Assembly: GCA_037968815.1 (NCBI GenBank)
Contig: JBBKWF010000001.1
Span: 3,979 to 67,978, forward strand
DNA length: 64,000 nucleotides
From: Pseudopedobacter sp037968815
GTDB lineage: Bacteria > Bacteroidota > Bacteroidia > Sphingobacteriales > Sphingobacteriaceae
Reading direction: 5' to 3'
A program made the position numbers and the translations under genes. Every line of letters starts with the position of its first letter. Within the stretch, counting starts at the first letter, position 1. Of the stretch, positions 24,940 to 32,388 are shown piece by piece. The notes under the pieces are model-generated. The model worked only from the letters and a program-made list of their open reading frames with translations, searched no databases and was not told the origin of the DNA.

Positions 24940-25887
24940 ATGAACAAAGAAATTATTTTTGAAGGTTTTGATTATCATAAATTTATGAAGGAAGAATTCC
25001 CACAGCATGGAGGAAAGACACCTGACTTAAACAAAATGGTCAAGCACTTTGATAAAATCACATCATTTTTATTGGATTGTGCTCTTCAAGCTATTAAACG
25101 AGATAAGGTCTGTGAAGATGATTTTGACGTACTTCACGAAAATACTCGATATACCATTGTGGGTAATTTTAGATTAAGGTCAATCAATCTTATTAAAATA
25201 TTACATGAGTTAAAAGATATTGAAGGTAATTCACTTTTTGACGATGCTACTGCAAATATTATAGTAAGGAGTTTACTGGAAAGTTATTTGGTCTATTTCC
25301 AATTATATAATAGCTGTGAAAAGAATATAGGTTTACAGAAATTATATTTTAAAATGTATGACTTATCTTCTCTGTTGCATTTTGTAAAATTTGCTAAAGA
25401 GATCATAAGTGAGAATGAAAATGGCAGTAAAAGATTTGAAGGTAGGATTGAAAATCTAGTTTATGAAATCAAAGCAGATGATAATTTTAATTCTTTGCCC
25501 AAAAAAATGCAACAGGATATTATCCGTATTAAATCAGGTAAGCAAGATTATTTGAGTTTCCTAAATTTCAGCAAACTAATTCTAAAAAGCCCACTCCCCT
25601 CGCAATTTATAACAGCCTTTTACTCTTATTCATCCTCATATGCACACACGGAGGGTTTTAGTTCAAGAATGTCACAAATGATTTTCGGTTCTCGGACAAA
25701 ATGGAACAAGTTGAACGAGTTGCTTAAGTTGAAGCTAATCTATATCTGTTTAGCTGTATCTTCGCAATTTTTTTTGTCTTTTATAGAATATGATGAAACT
25801 GAGTTGAATGATGATAAAAAGAAAGATACGAATGAAGTAGTGTCTTTGGCTTCTTTTTATCTCAACGCTGTTGGTAAAAATAACTAG
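24940..25887 (+). CDS. Uncharacterised protein, distantly DUF5677-like
   Basis: This 315-residue protein is not securely recognised. It is mostly helical. A central segment RSLLESYLVYFQLYNSCEKN and a later SSYAHTEGFSSRMSQMIFG resemble the arginine/glutamate and histidine positions of DUF5677-like proteins, many of which are found near mobile or defence genes. There is no signal peptide; one weak hydrophobic stretch (LIYICLAVSSQFFLSFI, about 268-284) is probably a buried helix. It lies between two REP-like hairpins and next to the nuclease gene, so it belongs to the same accessory patch. The function is unknown. Confidence 0.75.
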   Translation: MNKEIIFEGFDYHKFMKEEFPQHGGKTPDLNKMVKHFDKITSFLLDCALQAIKRDKVCEDDFDVLHENTRYTIVGNFRLRSINLIKILHELKDIEGNSLFDDATANIIVRSLLESYLVYFQLYNSCEKNIGLQKLYFKMYDLSSLLHFVKFAKEIISENENGSKRFEGRIENLVYEIKADDNFNSLPKKMQQDIIRIKSGKQDYLSFLNFSKLILKSPLPSQFITAFYSYSSSYAHTEGFSSRMSQMIFGSRTKWNKLNELLKLKLIYICLAVSSQFFLSFIEYDETELNDDKKKDTNEVVSLASFYLNAVGKNN

Positions 25888-25892
25888 CCACA

Positions 25893-25934
25893 TTTGGCGC
25901 AAGTATGAAGACGGGGTAAAGGCTTCTTGTGCCT
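25893..25934 (+). repeat. REP-like hairpin R3
   Basis: TTTGGCGCAAG heads the element. GGCGCAAG (25896-25903) pairs with CTTGTGCC (25926-25933), again with one G-T wobble as in R1. It starts five bases after the stop of the unknown gene and could also act as its terminator. Confidence 0.7.
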
Positions 25935-25948
25935 TACTCGCCCACCTG

Positions 25949-26103
25949 TCCAGAGAGTTCAGTGCAACGTCTCTTTGGATTAAATAATAGATAGGAGTTT
26001 CCAAACTCCGTTGAAGTTTGTTTTGATAAAATCTCAAAGAGTCTGGAGACTCAATTTTATTTAAGAATCCGAAGAGCGCTACGCTTAACTCTTCAGACAG
26101 TGA
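25949..26103 (+). repeat. Dispersed multi-hairpin repeat, copy B (full)
   Basis: Four stems occur in order: TCCAGAGAG/CTCTTTGGA (25949-25979), GGAGTTT/AAACTCC (25994-26009), GAGTC/GACTC (26039-26052) and CCGAAGAG/CTCTTCAG (26069-26096). The same order recurs at 28150-28336. The last two stems recur at 14-80. Between copies A and B the last stem changes two base pairs in a compensatory way. Confidence 0.8.
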
Positions 26104-26151
26104 GGGTGATACAATGAGGTTAATTTAAATTTATTCCTTATTAAGGTTAAC

Positions 26152-26988
26152 CTATTGAGTAAAGGCAAATTTTATTTTATTATCAGGGCAGTTGGCTAAT
26201 TGGTAAGTTTGTTTCCGTAAAAGCTCTAGGAATTGAGGGTCTTTATAGTCCATGGGTAAAGCCGTTGTACCTTGAAGTTTGCCAATACTAATTTTTAGGG
26301 TTTTATTTTTCTTGTTAAAAAGTTCTGAAGGTAGCATTGCTGTTTGCAGTGAAGGGTGGATATAACGGAGTAAGCTAAATGCAAAGTTGTTATGTCCATG
26401 AAAATATATCGGTAAAACGGGCACCCCGGCTTTAGCAATCAGTTTACCTACCACTTTATGCCATTTTCTATCGGTTACCCGTAGCGTACGGAAGTTGAAA
26501 GCAGATACTTCACCTGCGGGAAATATAGCTACAGGCGTACCGGCTTTCAACTTGCTTAGCGTTAATTTTAAACCACTTATGCTAGAACTATCTTTGATTT
26601 TTTCGAAAGGATTTACGGCAATAATATGGTCTGCCAGATGAGGGATTTTTTTTAAAAGGAAATTACCCATAAACAGTGTGTCGGGCCTATGCGCAACCAA
26701 TAGCTCTAATAAGGCAAGCGACTCTACTGCGCCATAAGGATGATTCGCTACAATGATGAAAGCTCCAGTTTTAGGGATGTTTTCTAGCTGTGCTGGATTT
26801 ACTTCTGTTTTTATGTTTAAGTATTTAAATGCGAACTTTACAAAAGCCATCCCTTTTACATCCTGAGCCTCATTTAACATTTGGTTTAGTGCATCAATCT
26901 TAATCGCTTTCATTAAAAAAGTGACCAGCCTAGGGAATTTTTTTGTTCCTGTAGCGGTAATAAAATCCTCTCGCGAAATAATTGACAT
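26152..26988 (-). CDS. Lysophospholipid acyltransferase family protein
   Basis: The 278-residue product is a PlsC-like acyltransferase. The catalytic box is N82-H83-P84-Y-G-A-V-E89, a histidine followed by an acidic residue, like the hemolysin-related and ornithine-lipid acyltransferases rather than the classic H-x4-D. Further family motifs are DTLFMGNFLLKKIP, VAIFPAGEVSAFNF (the FPEG-like substrate loop, here FPAGE) and GVPVLPIYFHG. It should transfer an acyl chain to a lyso-lipid at the inner face of the cytoplasmic membrane. Classical long membrane helices are not obvious. It stands alone between repeat copy B and the universal stress gene. Confidence 0.88.
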   Translation of the reverse strand: MSIISREDFITATGTKKFPRLVTFLMKAIKIDALNQMLNEAQDVKGMAFVKFAFKYLNIKTEVNPAQLENIPKTGAFIIVANHPYGAVESLALLELLVAHRPDTLFMGNFLLKKIPHLADHIIAVNPFEKIKDSSSISGLKLTLSKLKAGTPVAIFPAGEVSAFNFRTLRVTDRKWHKVVGKLIAKAGVPVLPIYFHGHNNFAFSLLRYIHPSLQTAMLPSELFNKKNKTLKISIGKLQGTTALPMDYKDPQFLELLRKQTYQLANCPDNKIKFAFTQ

Positions 26989-27166
26989 ATAATAACTTAT
27001 TACTATTCTGAAGAGTAAAATAAAGGATAATTATCTTTTTAAAAGAAGACATAAACTCAGCTTATGTTAAGTTTACAATAATTTATTGGTCATTGCTTTG
27101 GGAATCACAACCACCTGTCATTTATTCTTTAACTCGTATTTGTTTACTATATCCTTTCAAATTACT

Positions 27167-27994
27167 TTACTTTTTAAATATGAGCAAAGGAACTTTGGTG
27201 GTAAAAGCTATATCTTCTGAGTTACTTGAGAATAAAAGTTTCTCTAGAAATGGTCTGTTTTGATTGGTAAACATAACCAATAATGAAGGTTCAGATTTTT
27301 CAGTTATTTCAGCTATATTTTCTACTAAAGTGTTTTGTAAATCTTTTTTCTGAATATTGAACTCAATAGGAAAGTCCGAGAGTTTTTGAAACTGCTCTGA
27401 AGTGGCTTTGTTTTGTTCTATTTCAGAAGGAAAGCTAAAATTTAAGACTTCTACACTCGCATTTAGTGGTTTGGCTAAGTGCTTAACTTTAGGAATTTCT
27501 TTTTCAAGCGAACCCAAATCTGAGGCATATAGAAATTTTGTGATTGGCTTGCTTTCGTAATCGGCAGGTACAGCGATAACGGGAATGTCTGATTTATTAA
27601 TTACATGAGAAGTATTGGTGCCGAAAATCTTTTCTATTCTCCCTACGCCACGAGTTCCCATACAGATATAATTGAAGTCGCCTTGCTGTGCATAATTCAA
27701 AATATTTCCATCTGGTACTATAGACTCTCGAATTACGCAGTTAAACCGGTCTTCAGGAACTCCAGAGTCCTTAGTGATGTCGTTAATGAAGTCCTTAAAT
27801 TTGGTTGTAATTTTCTCGACTTCCTCTTTTTCGTAAGCCCTAAACTTATCTTCATTATAAGAAGTAGGTTTTAAAATGTGATAGGAATGAAAAAAAGTAA
27901 TAGCTACGGGAATTTGTTTTGCAAGTTGGATAGCGAAATAAATTGCAGCTTTAGAATTTCTTGAAAAATCTGTAGTAACTAAAATCTTCGTCAT
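27167..27994 (-). CDS. Universal stress protein, two UspA domains
   Basis: The 275-residue product has a complete N-terminal UspA domain (residues 1-145), with ILVTTDFSRNSKAAIYFAIQLA and the ATP-binding pattern GTRGVGRIEKIFGTNTSHVINKSDIPVIAVP (G-x2-G-x9-G-T/N). A degenerate C-terminal copy from about 150 (TKFLYASDLGSLEKEIPKVKHLA) to the end lacks the G-x2-G-x9-G signature. Double-domain Usp proteins of this kind are common in Bacteroidota. The role is general stress tolerance, inferred from the family. It is monocistronic. Confidence 0.92.
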   Translation of the reverse strand: MTKILVTTDFSRNSKAAIYFAIQLAKQIPVAITFFHSYHILKPTSYNEDKFRAYEKEEVEKITTKFKDFINDITKDSGVPEDRFNCVIRESIVPDGNILNYAQQGDFNYICMGTRGVGRIEKIFGTNTSHVINKSDIPVIAVPADYESKPITKFLYASDLGSLEKEIPKVKHLAKPLNASVEVLNFSFPSEIEQNKATSEQFQKLSDFPIEFNIQKKDLQNTLVENIAEITEKSEPSLLVMFTNQNRPFLEKLLFSSNSEDIAFTTKVPLLIFKK

Positions 27995-28149
27995 TAGGTT
28001 AGGGTTAAAGGTTTTTTAATGTTTCGAGGACGCTCAATTACTTGCTCCTTCGAATGATGTATAAAGCTATGATTTATGCCAATGATTTAAAATGAGCAAA
28101 ATCACATAAAAAAGCCTCATTTTAACGGTGACGAGGAAAAAGCCACTTG

Positions 28150-28336
28150 TCCAGAGAGTTTAGTGCAACGTCTCTCTGGATTAAATAATAGATAGGAGTT
28201 TCCAAACTCCGTAGAAAGTTTATTGGATAAAAGATGCTTTTATAGATGTTTAATTAAAAAAATCATTTAAAAGAGTCTGGAGAATCAATTCCATGTAAGC
28301 ATCCGAAGAACGCTATGCTTATCTCTTTGCATAGTT
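28150..28336 (+). repeat. Dispersed multi-hairpin repeat, copy C
   Basis: The first stem is perfect, TCCAGAGAG (28150-28158) with CTCTCTGGA (28172-28180). The shared block AAATAATAGATAGGAGTTT follows. A roughly 40-base insertion precedes the GAGTC-TGGA-GAATC stem, now mismatched, and the last stem (28303-28310 with 28322-28328) is weakened. The rest of the 27995-28413 spacer holds only a terminator and no gene. Confidence 0.8.
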
Positions 28337-28358
28337 AAGTAATCAAATTAAAAAAGAA

Positions 28359-28388
28359 AACCCTCCGTCCATTTCTGGATGAAGGGTT
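28359..28388 (-). terminator. Terminator of the NtrC-type regulator gene
   Basis: On the minus strand a 13-bp imperfect stem, AACCCTTCATCCA with TGGACGGAGGGTT, is closed by a GAAA tetraloop. The run TTTTCTTTTTT follows. Confidence 0.85.
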
Positions 28389-28413
28389 CTCAGATATATA
28401 AACCAAACAAATT

Positions 28414-29820
28414 TTACTCCGCTCTTTTTAAACCGAACTTATCAATTTTACTGTATAAATGACTTCTTTGTATTTCGATGTCTTCAGCGGTTTTGGATAC
28501 GTTCCAGTTGTTTTTCTCTAGTTTGTATTTGATAAATTCCATTTCTGCATGGTCTTTAAAATCTTGGAATTTAGAGAAAGACTCGTAATCAAACCCGTTA
28601 GAAGAAGATGCCGGACTTTTAGTTTCAAAAGCATTTTCTGGATGGTAAATGCTACCACTTGGGTTAGCAAAAGCTCTTACGTTTTCTTCGGTAATGGTCT
28701 TCTCACTTAAGATGATCAAACGCTCAATTACGTTCCTCAGTTCACGGATGTTACCTGTCCAAGGTAAAGATTTTAAAGCATCCATTGCACCAGCACTAAT
28801 TTTCTTCACTGGCATATTGTACTCATTGCAAATTTCCTCGCAAAAGCTTTCAGACAATAATGGAATATCAGAACTACGCTCAATTAAAGGTGCAACGTGA
28901 ATATGGATAACGTTTAAGCGGTGGTATAAATCCATCCTAAAGTTACCAGCTTCAATTTCTTTTAATAAATCTTTATTGGTAGCGGCAATTACCCTTACGT
29001 TTACTTCAATTTCTTTTTCGCCACCAACACGGGTAATTTTATTTTCTTGTAAGGCTCTTAAAACTTTAGCTTGTGCAGAAGCGCTCATGTCTCCAATTTC
29101 ATCTAAGAAAATTGTTCCGCCGTTGGCTTGTTCAAATTTCCCGATACGTTGTTTAATTGCAGATGTAAAAGATCCTTTTTCGTGTCCAAACAATTCAGAT
29201 TCAATTAATTCTGATGGAATTGCTGCACAGTTCACCTCAATTAATGGTGAGTTTGCTCTGCTTGATTTTTCGTGTAACCAGCGGGCAACTAATTCTTTAC
29301 CACTTCCGTTAGCTCCGGTTACTAAAACGCGAGCATCAGTAGGGGCAACCCTATCAATGGTCTCTTTAACCTTTGCAATAGCTGGCGACTCGCCTAATAT
29401 TTGGCGGGTTTTTGATTTAGCTACCTTTTGTTTTAAAACTTTGGTTTCAGTAACTAAAGTTCCACGGTCAAGGGCATTACGTACGGTAATTAATAATCTA
29501 TTTAAATCTGGTGGTTTAGAGATAAAGTCGAAAGCACCTTTTTTGGATGCTTCAACCGCTGTTTCTACTGTTCCATGACCAGATATCATGATAAAGGGTA
29601 GGTCTGGGTGCGACAGTTGAGCACTGGTAAGTACTTCCATGCCGTCCATACGATTCATTTTTATATCACATAAAACTAAATCGTAACCTATGTTTTTAAT
29701 CATTTCTAGGCCGTCAGTTCCGTTGTCTATATCGTCAACCTTATAGTCTTCGTATTCTAAAATTTCTCTTAGCGTATTTCTGATTGCTCTTTCGTCATCA
29801 ATGATTAATACTTTAGCCAT
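28414..29820 (-). CDS. NtrC-family sigma-54-type response regulator
   Basis: The 468-residue protein has a receiver domain (1-120) with phosphoacceptor D52 in LVLCDIKMNRMDG. An AAA+ domain (about 140-370) has Walker A GANGSGKE (169-176), the Walker B-type FLDEIGDMS and the arginine-finger region. A C-terminal Fis-type helix-turn-helix ends in NVSKTAEDIEIQRSHLYSKIDKFGLK. The loop that contacts sigma-54 reads GSFTSA (216-221) in place of the canonical GAFTGA. It should activate transcription by remodelling sigma-54 polymerase, if that loop is functional. No sensor kinase gene is adjacent. A hairpin terminator follows. Confidence 0.95.
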   Translation of the reverse strand: MAKVLIIDDERAIRNTLREILEYEDYKVDDIDNGTDGLEMIKNIGYDLVLCDIKMNRMDGMEVLTSAQLSHPDLPFIMISGHGTVETAVEASKKGAFDFISKPPDLNRLLITVRNALDRGTLVTETKVLKQKVAKSKTRQILGESPAIAKVKETIDRVAPTDARVLVTGANGSGKELVARWLHEKSSRANSPLIEVNCAAIPSELIESELFGHEKGSFTSAIKQRIGKFEQANGGTIFLDEIGDMSASAQAKVLRALQENKITRVGGEKEIEVNVRVIAATNKDLLKEIEAGNFRMDLYHRLNVIHIHVAPLIERSSDIPLLSESFCEEICNEYNMPVKKISAGAMDALKSLPWTGNIRELRNVIERLIILSEKTITEENVRAFANPSGSIYHPENAFETKSPASSSNGFDYESFSKFQDFKDHAEMEFIKYKLEKNNWNVSKTAEDIEIQRSHLYSKIDKFGLKRAE

Positions 29821-29886
29821 ATAAATTTATTGTTTGTTAAAAGTGTATATAATTTTGGACAATGTCCTGATTTTACAGAACAAAAA

Positions 29887-29912
29887 AAGTCCTGCAAATT
29901 GTTGCAGGACTT
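29887..29912 (-). terminator. Terminator of the RNase P RNA gene
   Basis: The arms AAGTCCTGCAA (29887-29897) and TTGCAGGACTT (29902-29912) form a perfect 11-bp stem. Read on the minus strand it is followed by seven T residues, directly downstream of rnpB. Confidence 0.9.
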
Positions 29913-29929
29913 CAAAATGCTTGTAATAA

Positions 29930-30316
29930 TGCAAATTTGTAAGCCGGGTTCTGTCACCCTGAACAATTCAGGATGTCTCTATCATTTATCTTGCCATAAT
30001 ATTGCTATTACAGTCTAACGATCTACCCTTCCTGATAGTGTTGGACACAGCGGAACGAGTCGCTCCGGCGTTCAGGATTTATTTGATCTTTCAACTCCTG
30101 AGGTTTACCACGATGCATGTCGCCATACAAAGTCGTGAGCCCTTACCTCACGTTTTCACCCTTACTAAGCCCGAAGGCAAAGCGGTATATTTTCTGTAGC
30201 ACTTTCTGTCGTTCTATTACAAAACGCCTTCCCGTTAGGAAGCAGGATACTCTGTGTTGCCCGGACTTTCCTCCGCTTCAGTGTTAAAACCGAAGCTGCG
30301 ATAGAGCCATTTGCAG
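29930..30316 (-). ncRNA. rnpB: RNase P RNA (M1 RNA)
   Basis: Read on the minus strand, the segment shows the universal RNase P RNA blocks. The 5' core GCGGAGGAAAGTCCGGGCA (P3/J3-4 region) is followed by the phrase CAGAAAATATACCGC in the centre and the 3' block ACAGAACCCGGCTTAC. The P1 helix closes perfectly: TGCAAAT at the 5' end (plus-strand 30309-30315) pairs with ATTTGCA at the 3' end (29930-29936). The length of about 387 nt suits a bacterial type A molecule. It processes the 5' ends of tRNA precursors together with RnpA. A good promoter lies at 30319-30346 and a terminator at 29887-29912. Confidence 0.95.
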
Positions 30317-30318
30317 TG

Positions 30319-30346
30319 CAAAGGTAAGGATTATACCAAAAGCAAA
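30319..30346 (-). promoter_or_regulatory. Promoter of rnpB
   Basis: On the minus strand TTTG (30343-30346) is followed after 16 bases by TACCTTTG (30319-30326), a perfect TAnnTTTG box. The start of the RNA, as deduced from helix P1, lies just downstream, so the placement is mutually supported. Confidence 0.75.
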
Positions 30347-30596
30347 ATGAAAAATGAAAAAATATAAAGCTTGGTGTTAGTTTGTTAGCAAGCTTAAGCT
30401 AAATGCCGAAAAATATTTTAGATAATAAGATGGATTTTCTTTTTAACCTGAATTCGATTATTGATTTTTCTAACGTCCAAGCAGGGTTTCTCTTTTCGAG
30501 AACCCTGCGTTTAGATGACTAAGTCAAAATCACTTGACGCAGGGTCGTCTGCGACAGACCCTGCTAGGACCAATGAAAAATTAAAAAATATAAAGC
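30346..30596. repeat. Twin GCAGGGT hairpins inside an imperfect direct repeat
   Basis: Two hairpins share the same stem base GCAGGGT/ACCCTGC: one at 30481-30508 with a TTTCGA-type loop, one at 30539-30564 with arms GCAGGGTC/GACCCTGC. They are flanked by a 25-base near-identical direct repeat (30346-30370 and 30572-30596, one mismatch). No coding frame is evident. Confidence 0.7.
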
Positions 30597-30707
30597 CTGT
30601 TTTGGTTATTTGTAATCAAGGAAAATATTTAAACCCAAAGGCTGAAAAATATTGTTGAAATACGAGAGCTTTAATTCAAGCTGATTTTTAGTTGAAATTT
30701 TAGTGAT

Positions 30708-30820
30708 TAGGGCGTTTTAACACGCTGTCCGCTTTATCTTTTTGTCTTATTCTTCGACTCCGGCCAGCATGACAAAAAGGATGTCGCTTCCATCGTTAAC
30801 GCATCTAAAATGAGATAACA
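30708..30820 (+). repeat. Dispersed repeat with GGCGTTTTAA head, copy 1
   Basis: The segment from GGGCGTTTTAACACGC to TCTAAAATGAG contains an inverted pair ATCTTTTTGTC/GACAAAAAGGAT. A diverged copy with the same landmarks lies at 62610-62705. The surrounding spacer from rnpB to 31165 contains no credible gene. Confidence 0.6.
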
Positions 30821-30969
30821 TTTTTCATTATGTTAGATTGATTAAGATTTGTAAAATTCAGGTTCAAAAAATAGAAGCGCCCACATAACAAACGCAATGA
30901 CTGTGTTAGACCATCAATTCGGCCTTGTCCTTTGCGGCAACGAATAACCAAAGTAAAAGCAATAACTTG

Positions 30970-31055
30970 GTAGCAAAGGGCGCAGCCGAGAGTTTTTTGA
31001 ATACTTTTTTGCGGAAAAAAAGTATTTGCCATTGCCCGGCAAGAGGGCAGGCAAG
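30970..31055 (-). repeat. Dispersed intergenic repeat, copy 2
   Basis: This is the inverted counterpart of 19268-19353. It is almost identical over about 80 bases, including the block AATGGCAAATACTTTTTTTC on the minus strand. Small open frames overlapping both copies are considered artefacts of the repeat. Confidence 0.8.
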
Positions 31056-31165
31056 CCTCAAGCATAAAAGCCAAATCAATATTTTAATGAGGAAAATTTA
31101 TTTCTATTTTGAATAAATGATTGAACAAAATGTCAATTCCATCATTAACATTGTATCCTAATAAA

Positions 31166-31588
31166 TTACTCGCAATCCTTTAAATTTTTCTCTACTTCAG
31201 CTAACTCGTAAATCCCTTGATTATTACCGAAGGCGTTGGTGATGTAGGTTAATAGTTTAGCGATTTCTATAGGAGCTAAATGTGTTTCGGCAGGCATTAC
31301 ACCGTCATAAGTGATTCCGTTTACCACAATTGTATCTTTTAAACCATAAACTATAAAACAAGCTAGTTTATCACGATTGTTTTTTAAAAATACGGTATCA
31401 GTTAATGGCGGTATTAGCGCTTCTAAGCCTTCTCCATTATCCATGTGGCAATTACTACAATGCGTGTCATAAATTGTTTTACCGCTAGAGTAATAGCTTT
31501 GATATTTGATGGTTTCCTGGTTACAAGCATTCAAAAAAATAAGGATAATTAATCCGCAAAAAGAAAATGGAATTAATAGCTTTCTCAT
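31166..31588 (-). CDS. Cytochrome c lipoprotein
   Basis: The 140-residue product has a lipoprotein-type signal peptide with cysteine in FLNAC (residue 22). One class I cytochrome c domain follows, with the heme site C-S-N-C-H (in IYDTHCSNCHMDNGEG) and a likely distal methionine in YDGVMPAETH. The first codon overlaps the stop of the upstream SCO gene (TAATG), so the two are translationally coupled. A c-type cytochrome next to a SCO copper chaperone suggests a role in the terminal oxidase pathway, probably as a periplasmic electron carrier tethered to the membrane. Confidence 0.92.
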   Translation of the reverse strand: MRKLLIPFSFCGLIILIFLNACNQETIKYQSYYSSGKTIYDTHCSNCHMDNGEGLEALIPPLTDTVFLKNNRDKLACFIVYGLKDTIVVNGITYDGVMPAETHLAPIEIAKLLTYITNAFGNNQGIYELAEVEKNLKDCE

Positions 31589-32238
31589 TACTTTTCCGAT
31601 TTATATTCGTTAAGCAGAATATCTATATCGTTCATTAAGTTTTCAACCTGTTGCTTATCAGTTCCGTCATAAGCACCTCTAAGTCTTCTTTGCTTATCTA
31701 CCAAAATAAAATAACCAGAGTGTTCTACACCACCAGGTACATCTGCGTTTTCCTGTGCGTAATTCATGTAACCGTTTCTGGCCAAATTGTACACCGTATC
31801 TCTATCGCCTAATAAAAAGCTCCACTGTGTACCTTCTACGCCTAATTTATCAGCATATTTTTTTAAAACTGGGATGGTATCATGTTTTGGGTCAATACTG
31901 TGGGATAAAAACCGAACCTCGTTATTTCCTTTATATTTCTTGTAAACCGAAAGCATATTTTTGCTCATGATAGGACAAATAGAAGGGCAGGAGGTGAAAA
32001 AGAAATCAGCAACGTAAATGCTGTTTTTTAGCGAATCGTTATTGATAATTGCGCTATCCTGATTCATTAAACTAAAACTAGGAATGGTTTGATAAAATGT
32101 ATCGGTTTTTAATTTACCACCTTCCATTCTGTCTATCGTTTGCATTTCGCCTAAAAAAGGTAGTCTTTTAGCATTATTACTGCATGAAAAAAACAGGATA
32201 CTTATTGCAGAAATGGTAATATATTTTATAAATTTCAT
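31588..32238 (-). CDS. SCO1/SenC family copper chaperone
   Basis: The 216-residue product has a lipoprotein signal peptide (cysteine in LFFSC, residue 19) and a thioredoxin-fold SCO domain. The copper ligands are C-P-S-I-C in FFTSCPSICPIMSKN and the histidine in VEHSGYFILVD. SHSIDPKHDTIPVLKKYA is the family motif between them. SCO proteins deliver copper to the CuA site of cytochrome c oxidase or act in thiol redox. The downstream cytochrome c overlaps by one base. An unusual tandem repeat lies between this start and the helicase gene upstream. Confidence 0.94.
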   Translation of the reverse strand: MKFIKYITISAISILFFSCSNNAKRLPFLGEMQTIDRMEGGKLKTDTFYQTIPSFSLMNQDSAIINNDSLKNSIYVADFFFTSCPSICPIMSKNMLSVYKKYKGNNEVRFLSHSIDPKHDTIPVLKKYADKLGVEGTQWSFLLGDRDTVYNLARNGYMNYAQENADVPGGVEHSGYFILVDKQRRLRGAYDGTDKQQVENLMNDIDILLNEYKSEK

Positions 32239-32273
32239 TTTCTTATTATTGGTTATTTAATTCATTAATTTCT

Positions 32274-32387
32274 CACTACTCACTACTCACTACTCACTAC
32301 TCACTACTCACTACTCAAACTCAAACTCAAACTCAAACTCAAACTCAAACTCAAACTCAAACTCATTACTCACTACTCAAACTCAAA
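32274..32387. repeat. Compound microsatellite: heptamer and hexamer tandem array
   Basis: CACTACT is repeated six times exactly (32274-32315), then CAAACT eight times exactly (32316-32363). CATTACT, CACTACT, CAAACT and CAAAT follow, up to the helicase stop codon. The array lies between pcrA and the SCO gene, both on the minus strand, and so within the upstream region of the SCO-cytochrome operon. Confidence 0.95.
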
Positions 32388-32388
32388 T

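Noticed and set aside
28976..29578. A 200-codon plus-strand frame
   Set aside because: It is the antisense shadow of the NtrC-type regulator, whose domains are all recognisable.
29830..30199. Two open frames of just over 60 codons on the plus strand
   Set aside because: They run antisense over the RNase P RNA gene and its terminator, which explain the sequence.
30805..31074. An 89-codon minus-strand frame
   Set aside because: It is largely composed of the repeat at 30970-31055 and adjacent AT-rich spacer, so it is a repeat artefact.
32274..32387. Possible CRISPR or iteron array
   Set aside because: The units are 6 and 7 bases with no spacers, and no cas or replication-initiator gene is nearby. 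It is a simple microsatellite.
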